Assembly: GCA_017626135.1 (NCBI GenBank)
Contig: JAGAJI010000067.1
Coordinates: forward strand, 1-54,173
Direction: 5' to 3'
From: Clostridia bacterium
GTDB taxonomy: Bacteria > Bacillota > Clostridia > Christensenellales > Borkfalkiaceae
DNA: 54,173 nt
Notes under the pieces: generated by a model
Told to the model about the DNA's origin: nothing
What the model saw: only the letters and a program-made list of their open reading frames with translations
The model's database searches: none
Program-made: the position numbers and the translations under genes
Shown: piece by piece, positions 17,078 through 25,357 of the stretch
Layout: every line of letters starts with the position of its first letter
Numbering within the stretch: position 1 is the first letter of the stretch

Positions 17078-17302
17078 TTATTCTTCGATATACGTAAATC
17101 TTGGATACTTCTTCCCGTCGCGCTCCACCGTTTCCAACCACATGGACGCAGGGCGTACCCAAATGCCGCGCTCTCCGTAAAGCGCTCTGTACACCACCAT
17201 CTCTTCCCCCGTTTCGGAGTGCTTGGCAAGGAACAAAACCTCGTACTCGTTGCCCTTGAAATGGCGGTATTTACCGATTTTGATAGGTTCCTTCGAATTC
17301 AT
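17078..17302 (-). CDS. DUF1653 small protein, probably translated from a leaderless mRNA
   Basis: The 74-residue protein contains the DUF1653 core (KIGKYRHFKGNEYEVL, then VVYRALYGERGIWVRP and RFTYIEE), a small beta-rich domain of unknown role. The start at 17302 has no ribosome binding site; instead a promoter lies so close that the transcript should begin at the ATG. The longer upstream reading frame covers the promoter and is not used. It is first in an operon with the GH31 gene. Confidence 0.85.
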   Translation of the reverse strand: MNSKEPIKIGKYRHFKGNEYEVLFLAKHSETGEEMVVYRALYGERGIWVRPASMWLETVERDGKKYPRFTYIEE

Positions 17303-17309
17303 ACTATAT

Positions 17310-17338
17310 AGTTTACCACATTTCTCGGGAAAAAGCAA
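17310..17338 (-). promoter_or_regulatory. Promoter of the DUF1653-GH31 operon
   Basis: TTGCTT (17333-17338), a 17-base spacer ending in TGTGG and TAAACT (17310-17315) are followed by only seven bases before the ATG. The expected transcription start therefore coincides with the start codon. Confidence 0.6.
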
Positions 17339-17462
17339 CGCTTCTTGAAAAAAAAATTGAAAAAGTCTGCAAAAACAATAGATTTTCCCAAAGGAAAGTA
17401 TTATAATAATCCACGGTTGTGAACGAATCAGGCATAAACCACGAAAAAGAAGGTACTTACGT

Positions 17463-18611
17463 ATGCAAATCACGAAAAAACAAATTCATTTTTCCCTGCC
17501 TTGGGTGCGCATTTGGGCGTTCGTCAAAAAGAACGCCGTGCTGTGCGTGGCGCTCGTAGCCGCGCTTGTCACTTCCTTCCTCGTTCCCCCCGACGCGCAG
17601 TATCTAAACTACTTCGACTGGAAAACGCTGACCTGTCTGTTCTGCGTGCTCGCCGTCGTCTGTGCGCTGAAAAATATCCGTTTTTTCACCCTGCTCGCCG
17701 AACGGGTCGTCGCTATTTTCAAAAATGCAAGAGCGGCTGTGTTGGCGCTTGCCTATATCACCTTTTTGGGCTCCATGCTCATCGCCAACGACATGGCGCT
17801 TTTGACCTTTCTCCCCCTCGGCTATTTCGTACTTTCCTCAACGGGTAAGGAAAAATATATGGCGTTCACCTTCATCATGCAGAATATCGCGGCGAACCTC
17901 GGCGGTATGCTTACCCCTTTCGGCAATCCGCAAAATCTCTATCTCTACACGAAGTTCAATATCCCCACGGGCGAGTTCACCTTGACCATGCTCCCCCCGT
18001 TTTTGATTTCCGTAACCCTCATCACCCTGTGCTGTCTCGTCTTCGTCAAAAAGGAACCCTTGGAAATCGAGAGCAAAAAAATCGAGCTCCCCAAGGGGCG
18101 CACGATTGCGTACGGACTTCTTTTTGCCCTTTCGATTATCATCGTATTCCGCATTATTCCCTTCTGGATCGGGCTCGTCGTCATTCCGCTTGCGCTGTTA
18201 TTTTTGGATCGAAAGGCGCTCAAAGACGTCGATTACGGACTGCTTTTTACCTTCGTCGCCTTCTTTGTATTCTCGGGCAATATGTCGAGAATTGAATTTG
18301 TCCGAACGCTCATGAGCGGACTTTTGGAAAAGAACACGATGCTCGTGTCCATTCTCTCCTGTCAGGTCATCAGCAACGTGCCCACGGCGATTCTGTTGTC
18401 ACAGTTCACGGGCAATTACACCGAGCTGTTGCTCGGCGTCAATATCGGCGGCGTGGGGACTTTGATTTCCTCGCTCGCAAGCCTGATCACCTTCCGCGAA
18501 TACGTCTCGCACAACCCCGATAAAACGAAAAGTTACCTATTGCAATTCTCGGCGTTCAACTTCGCATTTTTGATTATTTTGACGGGAATACAGTTGCTTA
18601 TATTGCTGTAA
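17463..18611 (+). CDS. SLC13/CitMHS-type anion permease
   Basis: The 382-residue protein is almost entirely hydrophobic, with about ten membrane helices. It shows the two re-entrant signature regions of the ion-transporter superfamily: IANDMALLTFLPLG near residue 105 with GMLTPFGNPQNLYLY near 145, and CQVISNVPTAILLSQF near 305 with GGVGTLISSLAS. These fit transporters of dicarboxylates, citrate, arsenite or sulfate; the substrate is not determined. It stands alone on the plus strand between divergent and convergent neighbours. A TATAAT box at 17402-17407 lies upstream, and a G-rich repeat copy and a terminator follow. Confidence 0.8.
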   Translation: MQITKKQIHFSLPWVRIWAFVKKNAVLCVALVAALVTSFLVPPDAQYLNYFDWKTLTCLFCVLAVVCALKNIRFFTLLAERVVAIFKNARAAVLALAYITFLGSMLIANDMALLTFLPLGYFVLSSTGKEKYMAFTFIMQNIAANLGGMLTPFGNPQNLYLYTKFNIPTGEFTLTMLPPFLISVTLITLCCLVFVKKEPLEIESKKIELPKGRTIAYGLLFALSIIIVFRIIPFWIGLVVIPLALLFLDRKALKDVDYGLLFTFVAFFVFSGNMSRIEFVRTLMSGLLEKNTMLVSILSCQVISNVPTAILLSQFTGNYTELLLGVNIGGVGTLISSLASLITFREYVSHNPDKTKSYLLQFSAFNFAFLIILTGIQLLILL

Positions 18612-18640
18612 ACGCATACCTGCCCCCCTCTTTCACCAAC

Positions 18641-18676
18641 AAGAACACCCGTTTTTCAACGAGTGTTCTTTTTTTT
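18641..18676 (+). terminator. Bidirectional terminator between the permease and metH
   Basis: AAGAACAC-CGT and ACG-GTGTTCTT pair around a short loop and run into eight T residues on the plus strand. A-rich sequence on the other side lets it also serve metH on the minus strand. Confidence 0.85.
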
Positions 18677-18686
18677 GCTCCAAGTA

Positions 18687-21086
18687 TTATAAACCCTTAA
18701 ACACGCTTTCCGCGTAGCGCACCGACGCCATGGCGTCCTTGCCGTACCCGTCCGCGCCGATTTTTTTGGCGTATTCCTCCGTCAAAACCGCGCCGCCCAC
18801 CACGATTTTCACGTGCGGCGCGCGCTCCCGCAACATCGCGATCGTCTTTTCCATGGACGGCAGGGTCGTCGTCATGAGCGCCGACAACCCCACGATGGGC
18901 GCGTTCCATTTGAGTGTCTCCTCCACCACCTTTTCGGGCGGTACGTCCCGACCGAGGTCCACCACGTCGAACCCGTAATTTTCAAGCAACGTGCCGACGA
19001 TGTTCTTCCCGATGTCGTGGATATCCCCGTGCACCGTTGCGAGCACGACTTTGCATTTGCCGACCTGTCTCTTTCCCGAGTTCGCCATATGCGTTTTGAT
19101 CTTCTCAAACGCCGCCTTCGCGCCGTCTGCGCTCATGAGGAGCTGCGGCAAATACGCCCGCTTTTCCTCGTACGCTTTGCCCACCCGATCGAGTGCGGGC
19201 ACGATTTCCTTCTCCACGATATCAAGGGGACTTACCATCTGCAAAAGCTCTGCCGTGAGCTGAGCCGCCTCGTCCGCAAGCCCCTTCTCGATCGCCGTCT
19301 GCAAGGGGGTACTCTCCCCCTCTTTTTGTACGTGAACGCTTACCTGCCCCCCACCTACGGGCGTGATTGCAGGCAAAATCTCCGTCGCGAAACGGATATA
19401 CTTTTCGCAATTTTCGTCCAAGCCTTTCAGCGCGCAATAGGCGTGATAGGTTTTCATCATCTCCGCGGAGTGGGGATTCAAAATCGCCGCGGACAGTCCG
19501 TTTTCAAGCGCGAGCGCGAAGAACGCCGCGTTGACGGTATCTCTTGCAGGAAGTCCGAAGGACACGTTGGACACACCGAGCGAAGTATGCACGCCGAGCG
19601 CGCGAATCTCTTTGAGCGCTTCCAAGGTGACCTGCGCCGCGCCTCTATCCGCGCTGACCGCCATGGCGAGGGGGTCGACGACGATATCCCTCTTTGCAAT
19701 CCCGTATTTTTCCGCTTCCGCGATGATTTTTTGGGCGATTTCTACTCTACCTGCCGCCCTTTCGGGGATTCCTCTCTCGTCCAGCGTGAGCGCAACGACC
19801 ACACCGCCGTATTTTTTCACGAGCGGAAAGACGGCGTCCATGCTCGATTGTTTCCCGTTGACGGAGTTGACGAGGGGCTTGCCGTTGTAGAGCCGCATCG
19901 CGCGCTCCATCGCGACGGGGTCCGCCGTATCGATTTGCAAGGGCAGATCGCTCACTGCCTGCAATTCCTGCACGTAGCGGGGAAGCTCCGTTTTCTCGTC
20001 AATCCCGGGCGCGCCCACGTTGACGTCGAGCGCCATCGCGCCCTTTTCCTGCTGCTGAATCCCCTCGCGCAGGATATACCCGACTTCCTGATTTTCGAGC
20101 GCCTGACGGAACCGCTTTTTCCCCGTGGGATTGATGCGCTCCCCGATCAAAACGGGGGTTTCAAACGTCACCACATGGGTATAGGAAGAGATACAGGTAT
20201 GCGTTTTGGGGGTACCGGGTATGCGTTGAACGCCTTTCGTCCCCTCGACGAGTGCCTCGATATAGGCAGGCGTCGTGCCGCAACAGCCCCCGACGATGCA
20301 AACTCCTTTTTCCACAAATTCCGCCATGGTTTGCGCAAATTCTTCCGCGCTCACGTCGTAGTTTCCCTCAAAATCGGGGAGCCCCGCGTTGGGTTTCACG
20401 AGCACGGGAACGGAGGCAAAATTCAAGATCCGCTCCACTGTATCTGCCATTTGTTTGGGCCCGAGGGAGCAGTTGATCCCCACGCCGTCCGCACCCATGC
20501 CTTCGAGCAGAGCGACCATCGCCTCGGGCGTCGCGCCCGTCATGAGCTTCCCGTCCTCGCCGTACGCGCAGGAAACGAGCACGGGGAGGGCCGAGTTTTC
20601 CTTGGCGGCAAGGAGCGCCGCTTTCGTCTCGTAGCTATCCCCCATGGTCTCAATCAATATCAAATCTACGCCGTATTTCACGCCAAGACGAACGACGGTG
20701 GCAAAACATTCCACCGCCCGTTCAAATTCCAAATCGCCGTACGGTTTCAAAAGCTTTCCCGTCGGCCCGATATCGAGCGCGACGAATTTTTCCTGCGAAC
20801 CTTCCGACTGCGTTCTCGCCCTTTTGGCGTTTTCCACCGCCGCGCGGACGATGGCTTCGAGCTCGGTTTCGTCAAATTTGAAGGGGTTTGCGCCGAAAGT
20901 GTTGGTTGCGACCACGTTGCTCCCGGCGTTAAAATAAGCGGTGTGGATATCCGTCACCACGTCGCCGTGCGTAAGATTCCACCTCTCGGGGAGTTCCCCC
21001 AAGCCCAGCCCCGCTTTTTGCAAGAGGGTACCCGTGCCCCCGTCCAGATATACGATATGATTTTGTAAATATGCTCTGAAATTCAT
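18687..21086 (-). CDS. metH: Cobalamin-dependent methionine synthase without the reactivation domain
   Basis: The 799-residue enzyme has three modules. Residues about 1-290 form the zinc homocysteine methyltransferase barrel (ligands in GINCSLGP and GGCCGTTP). Residues about 305-570 form the pterin-binding barrel (GERINPTGKKRF, ALDVNVGAPGID). Residues about 600-799 form the cobalamin cap and Rossmann domain, with the cobalt ligand in TVHGDIHDIGKNIVG. The fourth module of E. coli MetH, the AdoMet reactivation domain, is absent, so another protein must reactivate oxidised cobalamin; none is recognisable nearby. The start follows GGGGAGAG. No riboswitch is visible in the 90-base gap upstream. 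A G-rich motif copy lies at 19331-19354. Confidence 0.95.
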   Translation of the reverse strand: MNFRAYLQNHIVYLDGGTGTLLQKAGLGLGELPERWNLTHGDVVTDIHTAYFNAGSNVVATNTFGANPFKFDETELEAIVRAAVENAKRARTQSEGSQEKFVALDIGPTGKLLKPYGDLEFERAVECFATVVRLGVKYGVDLILIETMGDSYETKAALLAAKENSALPVLVSCAYGEDGKLMTGATPEAMVALLEGMGADGVGINCSLGPKQMADTVERILNFASVPVLVKPNAGLPDFEGNYDVSAEEFAQTMAEFVEKGVCIVGGCCGTTPAYIEALVEGTKGVQRIPGTPKTHTCISSYTHVVTFETPVLIGERINPTGKKRFRQALENQEVGYILREGIQQQEKGAMALDVNVGAPGIDEKTELPRYVQELQAVSDLPLQIDTADPVAMERAMRLYNGKPLVNSVNGKQSSMDAVFPLVKKYGGVVVALTLDERGIPERAAGRVEIAQKIIAEAEKYGIAKRDIVVDPLAMAVSADRGAAQVTLEALKEIRALGVHTSLGVSNVSFGLPARDTVNAAFFALALENGLSAAILNPHSAEMMKTYHAYCALKGLDENCEKYIRFATEILPAITPVGGGQVSVHVQKEGESTPLQTAIEKGLADEAAQLTAELLQMVSPLDIVEKEIVPALDRVGKAYEEKRAYLPQLLMSADGAKAAFEKIKTHMANSGKRQVGKCKVVLATVHGDIHDIGKNIVGTLLENYGFDVVDLGRDVPPEKVVEETLKWNAPIVGLSALMTTTLPSMEKTIAMLRERAPHVKIVVGGAVLTEEYAKKIGADGYGKDAMASVRYAESVFKGL

Positions 21087-21129
21087 ACTCTCTCCCCTTT
21101 ACAGGAATTTTCGTTCTCTCATAAGGAAA

Positions 21130-21157
21130 ACGTGGGACAGCTTCCGCCCTCCCACGT
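21130..21157 (-). terminator. Hairpin terminator between fakA and metH
   Basis: ACGTGGGA pairs with TCCCACGT across a 12-base loop and runs into TTTTCC on the minus strand. It would end or attenuate the asp23-fakA transcript before metH. Confidence 0.7.
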
Positions 21158-21174
21158 ATACTTTTTCCGTTTCG

Positions 21175-22824
21175 TTACTCCAAAGCGATGATATAGTAGT
21201 ACACCGACTGACCGCCGTTGTGGAAATCCACGTCGCAATCGGGGTATTTTTCGGAAATGGTTTCCGCCAACGCCGCCGCGTCTTCGTCGCTCACGTCCTC
21301 GCCGTAGTACAGCGTGATGACCTGATGGAAATCTTCCTTCATCTTCGCGATGAGTTTGAGCACCGTCTCTTCCAAGGACTGCGATTTCGCCAAAATCTTC
21401 TTGTCGTCCAAGCCGATGATATCCCCTTCCTTGATAGAGAACCCGTTCAATGAGGTGTTTCTCACGGCATAGGTAACCTGCCCGACCTTGACGTTATCGA
21501 GCGCATGAACCATGTTCGTCTTGTTTGCCGAAGGGCTCGCCTCGGGGTTGAATTCCAACGCCGCCGCAAAACCTTGGGGCACGTTTTTGGTCGGAATGAC
21601 GTGGAGCGTCTTGTTCTCCACGAGCCCTTTCGCCTGTTCGGCTGCGAGGGTGATATTCTTATTGTTGGGGAAGATGAAGATATGGTCCGCGTTGATCTTC
21701 TGCGCCGCGTTTGCGATATCGTTTGCGGAAGGGTTCATCGTCTGACCGCCCTCGATGACGAGGTCGACGAGGAGTTCCTTGAAGATCTCCGAAAGTCCTG
21801 CGCCCGTACAGATGGCGAGCATACCCATTTCCTTTCTTTCCGCTTCCATCTTCGCTTTGATCTGTCGGTTCTGTTCCAACATATTTTCGATCTTGGGTCT
21901 GTCGAGTTCCCCAAGTTCGAGCGCGTAGGTGAGCGCTCTGCCCGGTTGGTTGGTGTGCACGTGCACTTTGACGAGCTCCAAATCCCCGATACAGATGACG
22001 CAATCGCCGATGTTCATGAGCTTTTCTCTCAAACGATCGATCGCGGAAAGAGTGGTGCTCTTCTTCATGTTGATGATGAAAAATTCGGTACAGTAGGCGT
22101 ACTGAATGTCGGCAATATCCATATTCAGGATGGCGGAGTTGTCGCCAAAGCCGCCGTCGTCCGTCACCGCCACGTTCGCCGTGCCGTAATCCTCTTCGGC
22201 AACCTGTTCGCCCGTCAACGCCGCGTTAAAGCCCTTGATGATGGTCATAAGCCCCATGCCGCCGGAGTCCACGACGCCTGCCTTTTTGAGTACGGGGAGC
22301 ATTTCGGGGGTCATGGCAAGTGCCTTATCCCCTTCCTCTATTATATCATGGAAAAACGTTTCAAAATTCTTTTTCTTCGCACCGTACTTGACGGCAAATT
22401 CACTCATCATGCGAATGACCGTCAAAATGGTACCTTCCTTGGGCACGGAGACGGCACCGTAAGCTACCTTGGCGCCCGACTCGATCGCTTTGGCAAACGT
22501 CTTGACGTCCACTTCCTTTTCGCATTTCCGTACGACCGTACAAATGCCCTTCAAAATCTGGGAAAGGATAACGCCGGAGTTTCCTCTTGCGCCCTTCAAA
22601 GCGCCTTTGGAAATGCTGTCGCATACTTCCTGAAAGTTGCTCGATTTGCAGTTGTTCATCTCCGCCACGCAGGACTGCATGGTCAAAGACATATTCGTAC
22701 CCGTATCGCCGTCGGGAACGGGGAATACGTTGAGCGCGTCTACCTTGGCGCGGTTCAGTTCAAGCTGTTTCGCCCCGACGAGGATCATATCCCGCAAATC
22801 GGAACTGTTGATTGTTTTATGCAT
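21175..22824 (-). CDS. fakA: Fatty acid kinase catalytic subunit FakA (DhaL/DegV-like, YloV)
   Basis: The 549-residue protein starts with a DhaL-type kinase domain (about 1-205) with the Mg-ATP loop NVFPVPDGDTGTNMSLT near residue 30 and GARGNSGVILSQIL near 78. A middle domain follows, and then the C-terminal DAK1/DegV-like domain that contacts the FakB fatty-acid carrier. FakA phosphorylates FakB-bound fatty acids so that PlsX/PlsY can use them for membrane lipids. The rpmB-asp23-fakA order is conserved in Bacillota. No fakB gene is in the window. It is cotranscribed with asp23. Confidence 0.93.
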   Translation of the reverse strand: MHKTINSSDLRDMILVGAKQLELNRAKVDALNVFPVPDGDTGTNMSLTMQSCVAEMNNCKSSNFQEVCDSISKGALKGARGNSGVILSQILKGICTVVRKCEKEVDVKTFAKAIESGAKVAYGAVSVPKEGTILTVIRMMSEFAVKYGAKKKNFETFFHDIIEEGDKALAMTPEMLPVLKKAGVVDSGGMGLMTIIKGFNAALTGEQVAEEDYGTANVAVTDDGGFGDNSAILNMDIADIQYAYCTEFFIINMKKSTTLSAIDRLREKLMNIGDCVICIGDLELVKVHVHTNQPGRALTYALELGELDRPKIENMLEQNRQIKAKMEAERKEMGMLAICTGAGLSEIFKELLVDLVIEGGQTMNPSANDIANAAQKINADHIFIFPNNKNITLAAEQAKGLVENKTLHVIPTKNVPQGFAAALEFNPEASPSANKTNMVHALDNVKVGQVTYAVRNTSLNGFSIKEGDIIGLDDKKILAKSQSLEETVLKLIAKMKEDFHQVITLYYGEDVSDEDAAALAETISEKYPDCDVDFHNGGQSVYYYIIALE

Positions 22825-22952
22825 AAAATGCTCCTTCTACTTTTGTTATTGACCTACGCACGCGACCTGAGAATAATTGTTAAGAAGTGAAAGAAAAGTC
22901 AAACGTGCGAAAATGCGCAAAGAGGGTATCTTTACGCTGAATAGTCATGAGT

Positions 22953-23303
22953 TTACAGTTTTACCCCGATCACGTTGACGTTGACGGTTTCCACGATCAT
23001 GCCGGTGAAGACTTCTACCTTATACTTGATCGCTTCCTTCAAGGACTCCGCCACGGCGCTGATGGAAACGCCGTATTTCATGATGACGTAAACGTCCACG
23101 TAAATTCTGTTCCCGGAGGTAGTCACTTTGATTCCCTTTCCGCCGCTCTCCTTTTTGAAGAGGGTAGCCAAACTGTCGGTAAAACGACGGGAAACCATTT
23201 CGACGATCCCGTACGATTCCATCGCCGTGTTGGAAGCCACCTTGGCGATCGCCAAGTCGGAAATAGATATTTTGCCGTATGCATTATTTGTAGTTACTGA
23301 CAT
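22953..23303 (-). CDS. Asp23/Gls24 family protein (YloU)
   Basis: The 116-residue protein has the Asp23/DUF322 fold: KISISDLAIAKVASNTAMESYGIV, a conserved basic stretch, then YVDVYVIMKYGVSISAVAESLKEA and a C-terminal VNVNVIGVKL strand. Members are small cytoplasmic or membrane-proximal proteins associated with envelope stress and lipid metabolism. The conserved neighbour fakA supports the lipid link. The start follows TTGGAGAA. A palindrome overlaps its promoter, so the pair may be repressor-controlled. Confidence 0.9.
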   Translation of the reverse strand: MSVTTNNAYGKISISDLAIAKVASNTAMESYGIVEMVSRRFTDSLATLFKKESGGKGIKVTTSGNRIYVDVYVIMKYGVSISAVAESLKEAIKYKVEVFTGMIVETVNVNVIGVKL

Positions 23304-23326
23304 AATTTTTCTCCAAGTGCTATTTT

Positions 23327-23356
23327 ATTGTACACTATTTCTTGCCATTTGGCAAG
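23327..23356 (-). promoter_or_regulatory. asp23-fakA promoter with overlapping palindrome
   Basis: TTGCCA (23350-23355), a 17-base spacer and TACAAT (23327-23332) form the promoter. The perfect inverted repeat CTTGCCA-TT-TGGCAAG (23341-23356) covers the -35 box. Confidence 0.6.
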
Positions 23357-23415
23357 TACTTTTCTAAAAAAATCTGAAATTTTTTATTTTTTATGTTTTT
23401 TTACCCCGTTTTTAA

Positions 23416-23444
23416 TTGCTTTTTCCGCCCAAAGATGGTATAGT
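23416..23444 (+). promoter_or_regulatory. rpmB promoter
   Basis: TTGCTT (23416-23421), a 17-base spacer ending in TGG and TATAGT (23439-23444) form an extended -10 promoter about 100 bases before rpmB. Confidence 0.7.
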
Positions 23445-23544
23445 ATTAATGCTTGTTTTATGCCCTTTTCCATTCAGGGCAGATTTCACGAGCGATCCAT
23501 TACTGAAAACAGGAAAAATTTAACCCAAAACGGAGGTGTTTAAT

Positions 23545-23736
23545 ATGTCGAGAGTATGCAATATCTGCGGGAAAGGTCAGGCTTCGGGTAACAACGTCAG
23601 CCACTCCAACCGTAAAACGAGAAGAACGTTCAAAGTAAACGTACAGAAGATTTCCTACGTGGAAGACGGCAAGGAGATGAACGGCTACGTTTGTGCAAGA
23701 TGCATCAGAACCCTTAAAAAAGCGGACGCTGAATAA
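23545..23736 (+). CDS. rpmB: Ribosomal protein L28 (bL28, zinc form)
   Basis: The start at 23545 follows GGAGGTG. The 63-residue protein reads [20 protein letters not shown] and keeps two CxxC pairs (CNIC and CARC), so it is the zinc-binding form of L28. It is transcribed divergently from asp23, as is common in Bacillota. A terminator follows 30 bases downstream. Confidence 0.97.
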   Translation: MSRVCNICGKGQASGNNVSHSNRKTRRTFKVNVQKISYVEDGKEMNGYVCARCIRTLKKADAE

Positions 23737-23765
23737 TCGGTAACTTTTTTATATCTGACGTTATG

Positions 23766-23792
23766 AACCGACTGTATCCAGTCGGTTTTTTG
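23766..23792 (+). terminator. Terminator of rpmB
   Basis: AACCGACT-GTATC-CAGTCGGTT is followed by TTTT. Confidence 0.9.
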
Positions 23793-23854
23793 CGTTTCAG
23801 AAAAATGCCCCCTTTGGTAAAGGGAGCTCTCTGAAATGGAAAATATATGTGAAT

Positions 23855-23892
23855 CCCCCACTATCTTGCGACAAGTCGCAAGATAGTGGGGG
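23855..23892. repeat. Perfect 18-bp inverted repeat
   Basis: Two fully complementary 18-base arms (CCCCCACTATCTTGCGAC and its complement) are separated by only two bases. On the minus strand the structure follows the hairpin that overlaps the end of the MATE gene. It is far longer than needed for termination and lacks a T tract of its own. Confidence 0.85.
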
Positions 23893-23894
23893 GC

Positions 23895-23924
23895 ATAAAG
23901 CTCCCCGATTAGGCAGGGAGCTTT
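23895..23924 (-). terminator. Terminator overlapping the end of the MATE gene
   Basis: AAAGCTCCCTGCC pairs with GGGGAGCTTT on the minus strand, so the stop codon lies in the loop of the hairpin. The stem thus includes the last codons of the protein. Confidence 0.6.
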
Positions 23925-25354
23925 TCTTCTTGTAAGGGTTGCGGTTGCTTCCCTTTCGCTTTCGAAATCCTATGCAACAGTACTTGAATGAACGCAAACG
24001 CCACCGCCGCCGTGATGATCCAACTCACGGGATAGGACACGAAAATGACGTCGAGCGTCGGAATCATCGCAAACACCGTACTCAACCACACCACGCGGAA
24101 TAAGCAGGCGCCGACGAGTGAAATGCAGGTGGACACGATCGCCCTGCCCATTCCCCGCAGAACGCCCGTGCACACGTCCATCACGCCGCATAGGAAGTAC
24201 GTTCCGCTGATGTAGGCAAATCTCGTCAACGCTGCGTTCATGGCGTACCATTCGAGACTCCCTTCCACGCCGTCTACGACGCCGTAGAGCGCCAAAAGCG
24301 GTTTCGACAACAACAGCACCGTCGCAGACATCACCACGCCTACCATCGTCACAATACCGAAACAGGCGTACATAATGCGCTTGACGCGCTCGGGCTTGTC
24401 CGCGCCCATATTCTGACTGGTGAAAGTGATTGCGCCCTGATAGACGGCGTTCATGCCCATATAAATAAAGTTTTCGAGATTGCCCGCCGCCGCGCTGCCG
24501 TTGACGATGGGCTGATATTCCGAGTCGGGGGGCACCACCGCGTTATTCACCTGCACGATGGAGGATTGAATGAGCATATTCGACAGGGAGAACAACGCCC
24601 CCTGAATCCCTGCCGGGAGTCCGTTCACAACGATGTCGCGAAACGCATTCCAGTCCATTTTGAGCTTGCGAAAGGAAAATTTCGTGTCGTCCTGATCGCG
24701 GTGGAGTTTCCACAGCAAAAGGATAAAGGAAACGACGTTGGATATCCCCGTCGCGATCGCTACGCCCTCGACCGACATACCCGCAACGAGCACGAAAAAC
24801 AGGTTGAGCGCCACGTTGAGCACGCCCGTAGACGTCAGGACGACGAGGGGCGTTTTCGCGTCCCCTTTGGCTCGGAAAATGGCAATCAGATAATTCGTGA
24901 GCGCCAAAAACGGCACACCGCAAAAATAGATATACGTATAGGCAACGGCAAGCTCCAACAAGGAGCCCGTGTTCCCCATGAAACTCAAAACGGGACGGGA
25001 GACGAGCAGTCCGATGCCCATACCGACGAACCCGAACGCGACCGCCATCAGAAGGGAAGTATGCACCGCCTTTTGAACGCGGCTCTGATCCTTTGCGCCG
25101 ATTTCACGCGCCACGACGACGTTTGCACCCACCGAAAACCCGATGAACACGTTGACGATCAGGTTGATGAAAGCTCCCGTCGTGCCGATGGCGCCCACGG
25201 CGTTGGGTTCGCTCGATAGGCTTGCGACCATCATATCCGCGGCGTTGTAGAGCACCTGCAAGAGGTTGGTGGCGATGATGGGCAAAATAAACAAAACGAT
25301 TTTCAAAAAGACTTTACCCTCGGTAAAGTCCAAATTCTTCTTGACTTTTTCCAT
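23909..25354 (-). CDS. MATE family multidrug/cation efflux protein
   Basis: The 481-residue membrane protein has twelve predicted helices in two related halves. It carries the family's GAIGTTGAFINLIVNVFIGFSVGAN segment near residue 55 and FRAKGDAKTPLVV near 155. MATE proteins export cationic drugs or metabolites in exchange for sodium ions or protons; the substrate is unknown. The start lies three bases after the rpe stop, so the two are cotranscribed. Its position between rpe and rpmB is not part of the usual Bacillota cluster, which suggests insertion. Confidence 0.92.
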   Translation of the reverse strand: MEKVKKNLDFTEGKVFLKIVLFILPIIATNLLQVLYNAADMMVASLSSEPNAVGAIGTTGAFINLIVNVFIGFSVGANVVVAREIGAKDQSRVQKAVHTSLLMAVAFGFVGMGIGLLVSRPVLSFMGNTGSLLELAVAYTYIYFCGVPFLALTNYLIAIFRAKGDAKTPLVVLTSTGVLNVALNLFFVLVAGMSVEGVAIATGISNVVSFILLLWKLHRDQDDTKFSFRKLKMDWNAFRDIVVNGLPAGIQGALFSLSNMLIQSSIVQVNNAVVPPDSEYQPIVNGSAAAGNLENFIYMGMNAVYQGAITFTSQNMGADKPERVKRIMYACFGIVTMVGVVMSATVLLLSKPLLALYGVVDGVEGSLEWYAMNAALTRFAYISGTYFLCGVMDVCTGVLRGMGRAIVSTCISLVGACLFRVVWLSTVFAMIPTLDVIFVSYPVSWIITAAVAFAFIQVLLHRISKAKGKQPQPLQEEKLPA

Positions 25355-25357
25355 GGA

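Noticed and set aside
21087..21174. Cobalamin or SAM riboswitch before metH
   Set aside because: The gap is under 90 bases and already contains a simple terminator hairpin; no riboswitch core motif is visible.
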